Shown piece after piece: positions 22,163-30,034 of a stretch of DNA of 32,995 nt. The notes below the pieces were generated by a model that saw only the letters and a program-made list of their open reading frames with translations, had not been told where the DNA came from and did no database searches. This DNA is from Brevundimonas sp. (lineage in GTDB: Bacteria; Pseudomonadota; Alphaproteobacteria; Caulobacterales; Caulobacteraceae): NCBI RefSeq assembly GCF_013912065.1, contig NZ_JACESA010000025.1:1-32995 (forward strand), written 5' to 3'. The stretch's first letter is position 1. Each line of letters opens with the position of its first letter. A program made the translations under genes and the position numbers.

Positions 22163-25030
22163 CTACTTCAGCGAACCGGTGTTCAGGTTCAGGTCGCTGG
22201 CTTCGATGACCTCGAGGTTCGGGTGTTTGGCGCGCAGGTCGTCGAGGAACAGCGAGGCGTCGCCGACGACCACCAGGCTGGCGCGATTGATCGGCAGGTG
22301 TTCGGCGAAGGCGGCCTGGACCTGTTCGGGCGTGACGGCGCGGATGCGGCCGGCGTAGGCGGCGAGATCGCTCATCGGCAGGTCGTACAGGGCCAGGTTG
22401 GCGACCAGGGAGCCCAGGCCGTCGACCGTTTCGAGCGACCGGCCGAAACCGCCGATCAGGGTGGCGCGGCGCGGGGCCAGGTCGTCCTGGGTCGGGGTCT
22501 CGGCGCCCAGTTTGGCGACCTCGGCCAGGATCAGTTCGGCCACCTCGTCGGCGGTCTCGTTCTTGGTCTGGGTCGAGGCGGTGAAGACGCCGTCATCGGC
22601 CCGGGCGCCCAGCGAGGATCCGGCCCCATAGGACAGGCCGCGCTTGATGCGGATCTCCTGGTTCAGCCGCGACGAGAATCCGCCGCCCAGCAGGGTGTTG
22701 CCGACCGTCAGCGGGAAATAGTCCGCATCGGTGCGCGACACGCCGCGAATGGCGGCGATGACGGCGGCCTGACCCGCGCCCGGCTGATTGACCACGATGA
22801 CGCGCGGGGGCTGGGGCTGGCCGGCGGGATCGGCGGTCGGCGCCGGGGCCTGACCCGCCGGACGCCAGTCGCCGAACGCCTGTTGCGCCAGGGCGCGGGC
22901 GGCGGCGGGGGTGATGTCGCCAGAGAAGACCAGGGTCGCGTCCGACGGGCGATAGCGGGCGGCGTGGAAGGCGGCGACGTCGGCGGGCGTGATGGTCGGC
23001 ACCGACTGGACCGTGCCGGAACCGGGCGCGCCATAGGGGGCGTCGCCATAGACGACCCGGCCGACCGTCATGCTGGCGATCGAGCCCGGCTGGCTGAGGG
23101 CGACGCGGAGCCCGTCCAGGGCCTGGGCCTGCTGACGCTCCAGCTCTTCCGCCGCGAAGGTCGGGTTCTTCACCAGATCGGCCATCAGGGCGACCGTCTG
23201 GGGGAAGGCGTTGACGGGGGCGTTGGCGTAGACGTTCGAGAAGTCGACGCCCGCCCCGGCGCCGACGGCGGCGCCCAGCTGTTCGATTTCGGTGGCGATC
23301 TCGGGCGCCGACTTGGTCTTGGTCCCTTGCGTCAGCAGGGCGGCCGTCAACATGGCCACGCCCGCCTTGTCCGAAGGATCGTCGGACGAACCGGCGTCGA
23401 AGCTGAGACGGGCCGAGACCAGGGGCAGGCCGTCTGTGGGAGCCACCAGGACGCGCAGGCCGTTGGCCAGGCGGAAGTCGGCGACGGCGGGCGTGGACGG
23501 CGCCACCTCGGGCCCGGGCTGGGGCAGGGCGGCGCGCTCGGCCTCGGGCAGAAGGACGGCGGGGGTTCCGGCCGGGGCCAGATCGGCGACGGCGACGGGA
23601 GCGCCCACATTCATCTTCTGGACCGAGGGCGGGTTCTGCTCGTCGGCCGGCAGATAGCGGATCGTCGACTGGCGCTGGGGCGTCAGATATTTGCGGGCCA
23701 CGCGCTGGACGTCGGCGACGGTGACGGCCTGGATCTGGGCGATCTCGCGGTCGGCCGCGGCGGCGTCGCCGGTGTTGATCAGGGCGAAACCGAGCGCGAC
23801 GGCGCGGTCGTCGACCGTTTCGCGGCTGCGCAGGGTGTTGGCGACGATCTCGTTCTTGGCCTCGGCCAGTTCGGCGGCGGTTACGGGGGCGTCGCGCAGC
23901 TTGGCGATCTCGGCGTTCAGGGCCGCGATCCCTTCTTCGGCCGTATGACCCTGGGCCATAATGGCCAGGGCGGTCAGATTGCCGGCCTGCTGGGCGAAGT
24001 CGGGGTTTGAGCCGATCTGGGCGGCGATCTGCTGATCATAGACCAGCGAGCGATACAGCCGGCTGCTCTCGCCGGTCGACAACACGCCGTCCAGCACGGT
24101 CAGGGCGGCGCGGTCTGCGTCGGCGTATTTGACCGTCGGCCAGCCCAGGACCACGGCGGACAGGGGCACGTTCGGCGCGTGATAGGTGACGTCGCGCGGT
24201 CCGGTCGGCTCGGGTTCGACGACGTTGTTGGCCGGGAGCGGCGTGGTCGGGTTCTTCAGCGGGGTGAAATACTGGTCGATCCAGCGGTCCAGCTGGGCCT
24301 GGTCGAAATTGCCCGCCACGATCAGATAGGCGTTGTCGGGCCGATAATAGGTGGCGTGGAAGCGCAGCACGTCGTCCAGGGACGAGGCCTCAAGCTCCTC
24401 GATCGAGCCGATGCCGGGACGGCGATAGGGGCTCTCCTGATACAGGGTCTCGGGTACGAACAGGCCGAACAGACGGCCGTATGGGTTGGCCAGGATCCGC
24501 TGGCGGTATTCTTCCTTCACCACGTCGCGCTCGGCGACGAAGGTCGGCTCGTCCACGACCAGCGAGCCCATGCGCTCGGCCTCGGCGAACAGCATCCGCT
24601 CCAGATGGTTGGCGGGGACGGTCTCGAAATAGGCGGTGGTGTCGTCGGCGGTAAAGGCGTTGTTCGACCCGCCCACGTCCTCGGTCAGCCGGTCGAAGGT
24701 CTCCGGCGGCAGGTTCTTCGTCGCCTTGAACATCAGGTGTTCGAACAGGTGGGCGAAGCCCGACCGGCCGGCGGGATCGTCCTTGGACCCGACCTTGTAC
24801 CAGACCTGGACCGTCACGTTCGAGGTGTCGGCGTCGCGCGCCGTATAGACCTCCAGCCCGTTCGGCAGCACCCGGCGGGCGAAGCCCAGCGGCGGGACGG
24901 CGACGCCACCCTGGGGCGCCTGAACTGCGGCGGCGGCCGCGGCGGCGGTGGCGGGCGCGGCGAAGGCGGGCGCGGTCAGTCCCAGCAACAGGGCCGAGGC
25001 GGCGACGGTGACGGACAGGCGAATTTTCAT
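22163..25030 (-). CDS. M16 family zinc metallopeptidase (pitrilysin/insulinase type), two-domain
   Basis: This secreted protease of 955 residues has a signal peptide (about residues 1-25, cut after AFA) and two M16 halves. The first half is active: HLFEH gives the inverted zinc motif HxxEH (H94, E97, H98), with a downstream glutamate in the AEAERMGSLV stretch. The second half (from about residue 490) keeps the fold (LANGLRVLVAPTDGLPLVSARLSFDAGSSDDP) but has no HxxEH, as usual for the partner domain. A Pro/Ala linker separates them. It probably degrades peptides in the periplasm. The ATG at 25030 has AGGAGACC-like purines just upstream in the reverse direction. It lies 80 bp downstream of the asparaginase gene, possibly in one transcript. 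Confidence 0.93.
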   Translation of the reverse strand: MKIRLSVTVAASALLLGLTAPAFAAPATAAAAAAAVQAPQGGVAVPPLGFARRVLPNGLEVYTARDADTSNVTVQVWYKVGSKDDPAGRSGFAHLFEHLMFKATKNLPPETFDRLTEDVGGSNNAFTADDTTAYFETVPANHLERMLFAEAERMGSLVVDEPTFVAERDVVKEEYRQRILANPYGRLFGLFVPETLYQESPYRRPGIGSIEELEASSLDDVLRFHATYYRPDNAYLIVAGNFDQAQLDRWIDQYFTPLKNPTTPLPANNVVEPEPTGPRDVTYHAPNVPLSAVVLGWPTVKYADADRAALTVLDGVLSTGESSRLYRSLVYDQQIAAQIGSNPDFAQQAGNLTALAIMAQGHTAEEGIAALNAEIAKLRDAPVTAAELAEAKNEIVANTLRSRETVDDRAVALGFALINTGDAAAADREIAQIQAVTVADVQRVARKYLTPQRQSTIRYLPADEQNPPSVQKMNVGAPVAVADLAPAGTPAVLLPEAERAALPQPGPEVAPSTPAVADFRLANGLRVLVAPTDGLPLVSARLSFDAGSSDDPSDKAGVAMLTAALLTQGTKTKSAPEIATEIEQLGAAVGAGAGVDFSNVYANAPVNAFPQTVALMADLVKNPTFAAEELERQQAQALDGLRVALSQPGSIASMTVGRVVYGDAPYGAPGSGTVQSVPTITPADVAAFHAARYRPSDATLVFSGDITPAAARALAQQAFGDWRPAGQAPAPTADPAGQPQPPRVIVVNQPGAGQAAVIAAIRGVSRTDADYFPLTVGNTLLGGGFSSRLNQEIRIKRGLSYGAGSSLGARADDGVFTASTQTKNETADEVAELILAEVAKLGAETPTQDDLAPRRATLIGGFGRSLETVDGLGSLVANLALYDLPMSDLAAYAGRIRAVTPEQVQAAFAEHLPINRASLVVVGDASLFLDDLRAKHPNLEVIEASDLNLNTGSLK

Positions 25031-25110
25031 GCAGGTCTCCCAGCCCGGAACGCCGGGCGTCCGAACCGTACCAGCGATCTGCCGCCACGCACCTTACGGA
25101 GCTGTAATCT

Positions 25111-25980
25111 TCAGCGCCCGAACACCTCGACGCCGATTTCGCCCTGTGGCGTCAGCCAGGCGCGCTTCATGCCCTGGCTGTTGAAGGGGCAGGCGATGTT
25201 TCCGGCGGCGTCCAGGGCGATCAGGCCGCCGTCGCCGTTCAGCGATCCGATCTCGTCGATCACGGCCTGGGTCGCGGCGGCCAAAGTCTGGCCGGCCGAC
25301 ACGCGCCAGGCGACCTGGGCGGCGGCGGCGACGCGGATGAAATATTCGCCCTGGCCGGTGCAGGAGGTCGCGGCGTGGCCGTCGGCCCAGGTTCCGGCGG
25401 CGGGGATCGGGGTGTCGCCGACCCGGCCCGGCATCTTGCCGAAGACCCCGGCGGTCGAGGTGGCGGCGGCGAGGCGGCCCTGGCTGTCGAGGACGCAGGC
25501 GCCGACGGTGCCGTGGCTCAGCGTGCCCGGCGGATGATTGTCCTCGCCCTGACCGGCGCCGGTGAACCAGGCCGTCTCGTCGGCGATCGGCTCCAGTCCC
25601 TGGTCCTGGGCGAACAGGGCCGCGCCCTCGCCGACCAGCAGGACGTGCGGGGTCTTGTCCATCACCGCCCGGGCGGCAACCACCGGATTGCGGAAGCCCT
25701 GAAGCGCGGCGACGGCGCCGGCGCGACGGGTCGATCCGTCCATGAGGCTGGCGTCCAGCTCATAGGCGCCGGCCAGATTGGGCGAGGCGCCCTTGCCGGC
25801 GACATAGAGGCCGGAATCCTCGAGCATCGTCACCGCCGCCACGGCCACATCCAGGGCGCTGTCGCCCGCGTCCAGCCGGGCCTTCATGGCCTCGACGACC
25901 TGACGCATATGCACGACCTCGGCGTCATAGTTGCGCTCGCGCCGGGCGCCGGCGCCGCCGTGAAGGATGAGGGCGGTCAT
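25111..25980 (-). CDS. Isoaspartyl peptidase/L-asparaginase (Ntn hydrolase family 2)
   Basis: This enzyme class cleaves isoaspartyl dipeptides and asparagine after self-cleavage into two subunits. The 289-residue precursor starts MTALILHGGAGA, typical of the family. The self-processing and nucleophilic threonine is T158 in SHGTVGACVLD, and the conserved GKMPGRVGDTPIPAAGTWAD loop follows at about 180-200. The ATG at 25980 has AGGAAG eight bases upstream and gives the family N-terminus; upstream codons are not similar. It would act in the cytoplasm or periplasm on damaged protein fragments; the neighbouring M16 peptidase could supply them, which is inferred. It is divergent from the oxidoreductase gene, with 109 bp between the starts. 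Confidence 0.9.
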   Translation of the reverse strand: MTALILHGGAGARRERNYDAEVVHMRQVVEAMKARLDAGDSALDVAVAAVTMLEDSGLYVAGKGASPNLAGAYELDASLMDGSTRRAGAVAALQGFRNPVVAARAVMDKTPHVLLVGEGAALFAQDQGLEPIADETAWFTGAGQGEDNHPPGTLSHGTVGACVLDSQGRLAAATSTAGVFGKMPGRVGDTPIPAAGTWADGHAATSCTGQGEYFIRVAAAAQVAWRVSAGQTLAAATQAVIDEIGSLNGDGGLIALDAAGNIACPFNSQGMKRAWLTPQGEIGVEVFGR

Positions 25981-26089
25981 GGTCTGTCTTCCTGAGCCTG
26001 TTTCTGTCGCCTCTTTCAATCGGGCGTGGCGCTCTTTAGCGTCGCGATGAAGGCCGCGCCATGTCGGCTTACGGGAAAAGGAAACCTCT

Positions 26090-27091
26090 ATGCGCGCTAT
26101 GCTGTCCAAGGCTCCCGGCGGTCCCGAGACCCTCGTGCTGGAAGAGGTGCTGGATCCCACGCCGAAGGCGGGCGAGGTGGTGATCGAGGTCAAGGCGGTG
26201 GGGATCAACTATCCCGACACCTTGATCATTGAGGACCGTTATCAGTTCCGGCCCGAACGTCCCTTTTCGCCCGGCGCGGAAGTCGCCGGCGTGGTCGAGG
26301 CGGTGGGCGAGGGCGTCAAGGGCGTGTTCAAGGGCGATCGGGTCATCGCCGTGCCCGGCTGGGGCGGTCTGGTCGAACGGCTGGCGGTGAAGGCCGAGAC
26401 CCTGATCCCCATTCCCGACGCCATGAGCTTCGAGGAGGCCGCGGCCCTGATCATGACCTATGGCACCAGCTATTATGCGCTGAAGGACCGGGCGGGGCTG
26501 AAGCCGGGCGAGACCCTGCTTGTGCTGGGCGCGGCCGGGGGCGTGGGCGCCGCCGCCGTCGAACTGGGCAAGGCCATGGGGGCGCGCGTGGTCGCCGCCG
26601 CCTCGACCAACGACAAGGTTCAGTTCGCTCTCGACCTGGGGGCCGACAACGGCCTGATCTATCCGACCGGTCCGATGGACAAGGCGGCGCAAAAGGAATT
26701 GTCGGGCGAGTTCAGGCTGGCCACCGGCCGCGACGGCGCCGACGTGGTCTATGACGCGGTGGGCGGCGACTACGCCGACCCGGCGCTGCGGGCCATGGAC
26801 TGGAACGGGCGGTATCTGGTGGTGGGCTTCCCGGCGGGCATCCCGTCCCTGCCGCTGAACCTGACCCTGCTGAAATCGGTGTCGGTGGTCGGGGTCTTCT
26901 GGGGCGCGGCGGTGGCCCGCGATCCCAAGGGCCACGCCGCCAACATGGCCGAGCTGATGCAGATGTACGCCGACGGCAAGATCCGGCCCCGGGTGTCGAA
27001 GACCTTCCCGCTGGAGAAGGCGGGGGAGGCGATCAAGGCGCTGGGGGATCGTCAGGCCCTGGGCAAGATCGTGGTGACGGTGGGGGATTAG
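26090..27091 (+). CDS. NADPH:quinone oxidoreductase family protein (zinc-free MDR)
   Basis: This 333-residue medium-chain dehydrogenase/reductase lacks the structural and catalytic zinc cysteines and resembles quinone or enoyl reductases that use NADPH. Motifs seen are AVGINYPDTLIIEDRYQ near 37, PFSPGAEVAGVVEAVGEGV near 58, and the nucleotide-binding loop LVLGAAGGVGAAAVELGKAMGARVVAA near 145-170. A C-terminal KIRPRVSKTFPLEKAGEAI stretch completes the family pattern. The substrate cannot be deduced. The ATG at 26090 is preceded by AAAGGAAA. Its stop is five bases from a palindromic element that separates it from the opposite DUF1232 gene. Confidence 0.88.
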   Translation: MRAMLSKAPGGPETLVLEEVLDPTPKAGEVVIEVKAVGINYPDTLIIEDRYQFRPERPFSPGAEVAGVVEAVGEGVKGVFKGDRVIAVPGWGGLVERLAVKAETLIPIPDAMSFEEAAALIMTYGTSYYALKDRAGLKPGETLLVLGAAGGVGAAAVELGKAMGARVVAAASTNDKVQFALDLGADNGLIYPTGPMDKAAQKELSGEFRLATGRDGADVVYDAVGGDYADPALRAMDWNGRYLVVGFPAGIPSLPLNLTLLKSVSVVGVFWGAAVARDPKGHAANMAELMQMYADGKIRPRVSKTFPLEKAGEAIKALGDRQALGKIVVTVGD

Positions 27092-27095
27092 GTTT

Positions 27096-27243
27096 CCTTC
27101 TCCCCTTGCGGGAGAAGGTGGCCCGAAGGGCCGGATGAGGGGTCTGTGCGAAACGCCAAGGTCTGCGTGACCCCTCGCCCGACCGCGCCAGGACGACGGC
27201 TGCGCCGTCGTGCGCGGTCTCCCTCTCCCGCAGGGGGAGAGGG
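27096..27243. repeat. Composite palindromic element between convergent genes
   Basis: Two related palindromes in inverted arrangement mark the ends: CCTTCTCCC/GGGAGAAGG (27096-27118) and CCCTCTCCC/GGGAGAGGG (27221-27243). Inside are GGCCC-GAA-GGGCC (27120-27132), the pair GAGGGGTC/GACCCCTC (27137-27144 and 27169-27176), and ACGACGGC-TGC-GCCGTCGT (27193-27211). The element fills the whole gap between the oxidoreductase stop and the DUF1232 stop. It resembles dispersed REP/BIME-type elements of alphaproteobacteria. Confidence 0.75.
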
Positions 27244-27642
27244 TTACTTCCCCTTCAGCCGCTCCACCGCGTCCTCGGCCTGTTCGCGGTGGCGGCGTTT
27301 GATATTGGCGCCCAGGGTGGCGATCAGGGCGGCGATGACGGCCGCGTCGTCGGTGTAGCCGATGCCGGCGAAAATATCGGGGATGGCGTCGATCGGCAGG
27401 ACGAAATAGGCCAGACCCGCGAAGATCATCCCCTTGGCCGGAAGGGGCGTGGCGGGATCGCGCGCGGCGTACCAGGCCGCCAGGGCCTGATCGGCGAAGG
27501 GGATGCGGGCGGCCGTGCGCCGGATCTTGGGCCAAAAGCCCCTGGACACGCGCACCTCATTGACCTTGACGACCGACGGCACGAGGGCCTTCGACGGGTC
27601 CAGCGCGTCTTCGGGCGAGATGGGTTTGGCTTTGCCGGGCAT
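27244..27642 (-). CDS. YkvA family (DUF1232) protein
   Basis: The 132-residue protein carries the DUF1232 core near residues 72-110: MIFAGLAYFVLPIDAIPDIFAGIGYTDDAAVIAAL in pieces (LPIDAIPD and GYTDDAA are the hallmarks). The core includes a hydrophobic helix, and the N-terminal half is polar. No biochemical function is established for the family; proteins are membrane-associated or helical. The ATG at 27642 starts MPGKAKPI. It is divergent from the short-chain dehydrogenase gene, with 55 bp between the starts, and its stop codon abuts the palindromic element on the other side. Confidence 0.85.
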   Translation of the reverse strand: MPGKAKPISPEDALDPSKALVPSVVKVNEVRVSRGFWPKIRRTAARIPFADQALAAWYAARDPATPLPAKGMIFAGLAYFVLPIDAIPDIFAGIGYTDDAAVIAALIATLGANIKRRHREQAEDAVERLKGK

Positions 27643-27697
27643 GGCCGCTAAATCCTCAATCGAAACTCTGGTTCACAGAAACATAGGAACGAACGGG

Positions 27698-28480
27698 ATG
27701 AAACTCGACAGCAGTATCGCCGCAGTGGTCACGGGCGGCGCCTCGGGCCTGGGCGAAGGCACGGCCCGCTCCATCGCCGCCACCGGCGCCAAGGTCGCCC
27801 TGTTCGACCTGAACGAAGAGCGCGGCGAAGAGGTCGCCAAGGAAATCGGCGGCGTCTTCTGCAAGGTGGACGTGACCGACGACGCCTCGGTCGCTGCGGC
27901 CTTCGAAAAAGCCCGCGCCGCCCACGGCCAGGAACGTCTGACCGTCAACTGCGCCGGCATCGCCACCGGCATGAAGACCGTCTCGCGCAAGAAGGACACC
28001 GGCGAGATCAAGGCCCACGACATGGCCCAGTTCGAGCGCACCGTCCGGGTCAATCTGTTCGGCACCTTCCGCGTCCTGTCGCAGTCGGCGGCCGGCATGG
28101 TGACGCTGGAGCCGATGGCGGACGGCGAGCGCGGCCTGATCGTCAATACGGCGTCCGTGGCGGCCCAGGACGGCCAGATCGGCCAGGCGGCCTATTCGGC
28201 GTCCAAGGGCGGCGTCTATGCGATGACCCTGCCCGTCGCCCGCGACCTGGCCCAAGAGGGCGTCCGCTGCAACACCATCCTGCCCGGCATCATGTGGACG
28301 CCGATGATGGCCGGCATGGACCAGAAGATCCAGGACGCCCTGGCCGCCGCCATCCCCTTCCCCAGCCGTCTGGGCACGCCCGCCGACTATGCGTCCCTGG
28401 TGCTGGAGCTGGCCCGCAACGTCTATATCAACGGCGAATGCATCCGCCTGGACGGGGCGATCCGGCTGGCGCCGCGCTGA
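27698..28480 (+). CDS. Short-chain dehydrogenase, probable 3-hydroxyacyl-CoA dehydrogenase type 2
   Basis: This 260-residue SDR enzyme binds NAD(P) through TGGASGLG (residues 12-19) and has NCAG at 84-87 and the catalytic set S153, Y166 and K170 (AAYSASKGG). The sequence VRCNTILPGIMWTPMM and the DVTDDASVAAAFEKARAAHG region resemble HSD17B10-like 3-hydroxyacyl-CoA dehydrogenases, which act in fatty-acid or branched-chain degradation. The substrate is inferred. The ATG at 27698 gives the usual N-terminus, with AGGAAC about ten bases upstream; the frame is open upstream across the DUF1232 gene and is not used there. GC and codon use are typical for the region. Confidence 0.88.
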   Translation: MKLDSSIAAVVTGGASGLGEGTARSIAATGAKVALFDLNEERGEEVAKEIGGVFCKVDVTDDASVAAAFEKARAAHGQERLTVNCAGIATGMKTVSRKKDTGEIKAHDMAQFERTVRVNLFGTFRVLSQSAAGMVTLEPMADGERGLIVNTASVAAQDGQIGQAAYSASKGGVYAMTLPVARDLAQEGVRCNTILPGIMWTPMMAGMDQKIQDALAAAIPFPSRLGTPADYASLVLELARNVYINGECIRLDGAIRLAPR

Positions 28481-28511
28481 CGCGCGGAAGGGCGCCACGC
28501 GCGCGACGCGG

Positions 28512-28527
28512 TCCCGCCTTCGCGGGA
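28512..28527. repeat. Short palindrome downstream of the dehydrogenase gene
   Basis: TCCCGC-CTTC-GCGGGA lies 31 bp after the stop and is followed by ATGACGAG. The TCCCGC...GCGGGAATGAC core is a type of dispersed palindrome common in several proteobacteria. It has no T-tract. Confidence 0.5.
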
Positions 28528-28652
28528 ATGACGAGACTCGCTGCTTGAGCGCGAAGGCGCTTATGCGGCGAGCGGCGGGGGGTTCCTGAACGGGGTCGTC
28601 AGAGGTTTGCCTGGCTCAAGCAAGGCGAAGCGCGTTAGGCTGAAAAAACCTC

Positions 28653-28682
28653 TTGCAGGACCGATCAACCCTCCGCTATACG
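28653..28682 (+). promoter_or_regulatory. Promoter of the tRNA-Gly gene
   Basis: TTGCAG (28653-28658), an 18-base spacer and TATACG (28677-28682) match a housekeeping promoter. A start near 28689 would leave a leader of about 34 bases before the mature tRNA. Confidence 0.6.
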
Positions 28683-28722
28683 CCCCCTCCTCGACGGGGA
28701 GCGCACCTAGCTCCTGCGGAGT

Positions 28723-28797
28723 GCGGGCGTAGCTCAGTGGTAGAGCACAACCTTGCCAAGGTTGGGGTCGAGAGTTCGAATCTCTTCGCCCGCTCCA
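28723..28797 (+). tRNA. tRNA-Gly (anticodon GCC)
   Basis: The sequence folds as a full cloverleaf. The acceptor stem GCGGGCG pairs with CGCCCGC. The D stem is GCTC/GAGC with loop AGTGGTA, and the anticodon stem is CAACC/GGTTG with loop TTGCCAA (anticodon GCC). The T stem GAGAG/CTCTT closes a TTCGAAT loop with one G-T pair. CCA is encoded at 28795-28797. It decodes GGC and GGT. A promoter lies 40 bp upstream and a hairpin with T-runs downstream. No integrated element is seen at its 3' end. Confidence 0.97.
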
Positions 28798-28810
28798 AGT
28801 CGGGAATACG

Positions 28811-28840
28811 AAACGGCCCGCCGGCGACGGCGGGTCGTTT
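28811..28840 (+). terminator. Terminator after tRNA-Gly
   Basis: AAACG-G-CCCGCC and GGCGGG-T-CGTTT form a 12-pair stem with one G-T pair and the loop GGCGAC. It is followed by GTCGTTT. The A-rich and T-rich flanks make it a possible two-way intrinsic terminator. Confidence 0.65.
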
Positions 28841-28928
28841 GTCGTTTCGGGCCGTCTCGGAACTCGACCCGGACGACGGGATTTGCTTGGCTGTTCGTCC
28901 ATTTAAACCCTGTCCGAAGAGGCCGCCT

Positions 28929-29687
28929 GTGACCCCTGTTCGCCGCACCGCCCTTATCCTGTCCGCCGCAGCGGCGGCGTCCGTGAGCCTGTCCGCCTGC
29001 GCCTATAACGAGGCGCTGGGCCGCAATCAGCTGCTGCTGGTGGACAACGCCTCTCTGTCGCAGCAGTCGAACGCCGCCTGGCGGGAGGCGATCAGCAAGC
29101 CGGGCGTCTCGACGTCCGGGGCCCAGGTCGATCGAATCCGCCGCGTCGGCGGCCGATTGGTTCAGGCGGCGGGCTTGGGCGGCCGGACCTGGGACTATGC
29201 CGTCTTCAGCGAGAAGAGCCCTAACGCCTTCGTCCTGCCCTCGGGCCAGATCGGCGTGACCGACAGCCTGCTGGCCCTGGTGCAGAACGACGACCAGCTG
29301 GCCAGCGTCATCGGCCACGAGATCGGCCATGTGGTCGCCAATCACGCGGCCGAACGGGCCTCCAGCCAGTCGCTGACCGCCGTGGGTCTGGCGGCCGTGG
29401 GCGGCGCCGCGGGACGTTATGGGGATGCGGTCAACGCCTATGGCGGTCTGGCGGCCCAGTACGGCCTGCTGCTGCCCTATTCACGCAGGGACGAGCTGGA
29501 GGCGGACAGGCTGGGCGTGGACTATATGGCGCGGGCGGGCTTCAAGCCTTCCGAGGCCGTCGCCCTGTGGCGGCTGATGGCGGCGCAGCGCGAGACCAGC
29601 GTGCCCCAGTTCGCTTCGACCCATCCCTCGGACGCCACGCGCATCGATCTGCTGCAGCAATATATCGCGAGCCGCGGCTGGAACTGA
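28929..29687 (+). CDS. M48 family metallopeptidase, lipoprotein
   Basis: This 252-residue zinc protease should be anchored by lipid in the envelope, probably facing the periplasm. The signal peptide ends in lipobox LSAC (C24). The catalytic motif is HEIGH (H130, E131, H134), and the third zinc ligand is probably E188 in RDELEADR. The sequence NAFVLPSGQIGVTDSLLAL before the active site fits LoiP/YcaL/BepA-type M48 peptidases that check outer-membrane protein assembly. I chose the GTG at 28929 because it gives a proper lipoprotein signal and has AGAGG six bases upstream; the open frame upstream passes through the tRNA gene. It has no TPR domain, unlike BepA. The substrate is unknown. Confidence 0.88.
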   Translation: MTPVRRTALILSAAAAASVSLSACAYNEALGRNQLLLVDNASLSQQSNAAWREAISKPGVSTSGAQVDRIRRVGGRLVQAAGLGGRTWDYAVFSEKSPNAFVLPSGQIGVTDSLLALVQNDDQLASVIGHEIGHVVANHAAERASSQSLTAVGLAAVGGAAGRYGDAVNAYGGLAAQYGLLLPYSRRDELEADRLGVDYMARAGFKPSEAVALWRLMAAQRETSVPQFASTHPSDATRIDLLQQYIASRGWN

Positions 29688-29960
29688 TCAGACCTTGATG
29701 TCGAGATAGGAGCCGGGGCGCATGATCCGGGGCTCTTCGCGTTCCGGCGCGGCGGGCGCCGGTTCGACGGGCCGGGCCGGGTTGGCGGTGCGCACCGTGG
29801 ACATGACGGCGGCGGCCGGTGCGGGAGGGGCGGCGGGCTGGGGCGCCTGTGTCTGATTCAACGCCGCGCGGAAGAAGGCGGCCTGGGCGTTGCGCGTCGT
29901 CGGCGCATCGACGCCTTGCGACGGGAGGGGCTGCGGCAGACCGGGGCGAATCGCGCTCAT
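29688..29960 (-). CDS. Small Pro/Ala-rich hypothetical protein
   Basis: I do not recognise a family. The frame from the ATG at 29960 codes for 90 residues without signal peptide or membrane segment. It has a Gln/Arg-containing helix (TTRNAQAAFFRAALNQTQAP), a Pro/Ala-rich, probably disordered middle, and a short defined end RPGSYLDIKV that may be a conserved peptide motif. A TTG at 29966 would add two residues. Codon use matches its neighbours. Its upstream region, shared with the end of ccmG, contains three TTAAC motifs at regular spacing. Expression and function are unknown, and its stop abuts the stop of the M48 gene. Confidence 0.5.
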   Translation of the reverse strand: MSAIRPGLPQPLPSQGVDAPTTRNAQAAFFRAALNQTQAPQPAAPPAPAAAVMSTVRTANPARPVEPAPAAPEREEPRIMRPGSYLDIKV

Positions 29961-29963
29961 GCC

Positions 29964-30022
29964 CAATCGTTAACGCATCCCGCGCCGACAATCGTTAACA
30001 AGGCTTCTAGAAAAAGGGTTAA
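29964..30022 (-). promoter_or_regulatory. Regularly spaced TTAAC motifs upstream of the small hypothetical gene
   Basis: CAATCGTTAAC is repeated exactly at 29964-29974 and 29989-29999 (GTTAACGATTG in the gene's direction). A third TTAA (ATTAACCC in that direction) is at 30019-30022. Centres are 25 and 24 bp apart. TTAAC half-sites are used by CtrA in Caulobacterales, but the canonical TTAA-N7-TTAA arrangement is absent here. Confidence 0.45.
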
Positions 30023-30034
30023 TGCGGCGAAACC

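Noticed and set aside
22052-24010. Long open frame (about 650 codons) on the + strand opposite the M16 peptidase
   Set aside because: It is the codon-biased shadow of the M16 gene: composition is dominated by Gly, Arg, Asp and Val with no domain pattern, while the minus strand has a signal peptide, HxxEH and full family similarity.
28653-28928. Open frame through the tRNA that would lengthen the M48 peptidase by 92 residues
   Set aside because: It crosses the tRNA-Gly gene and its terminator. The GTG at 28929 gives a proper lipoprotein signal and a ribosome site.
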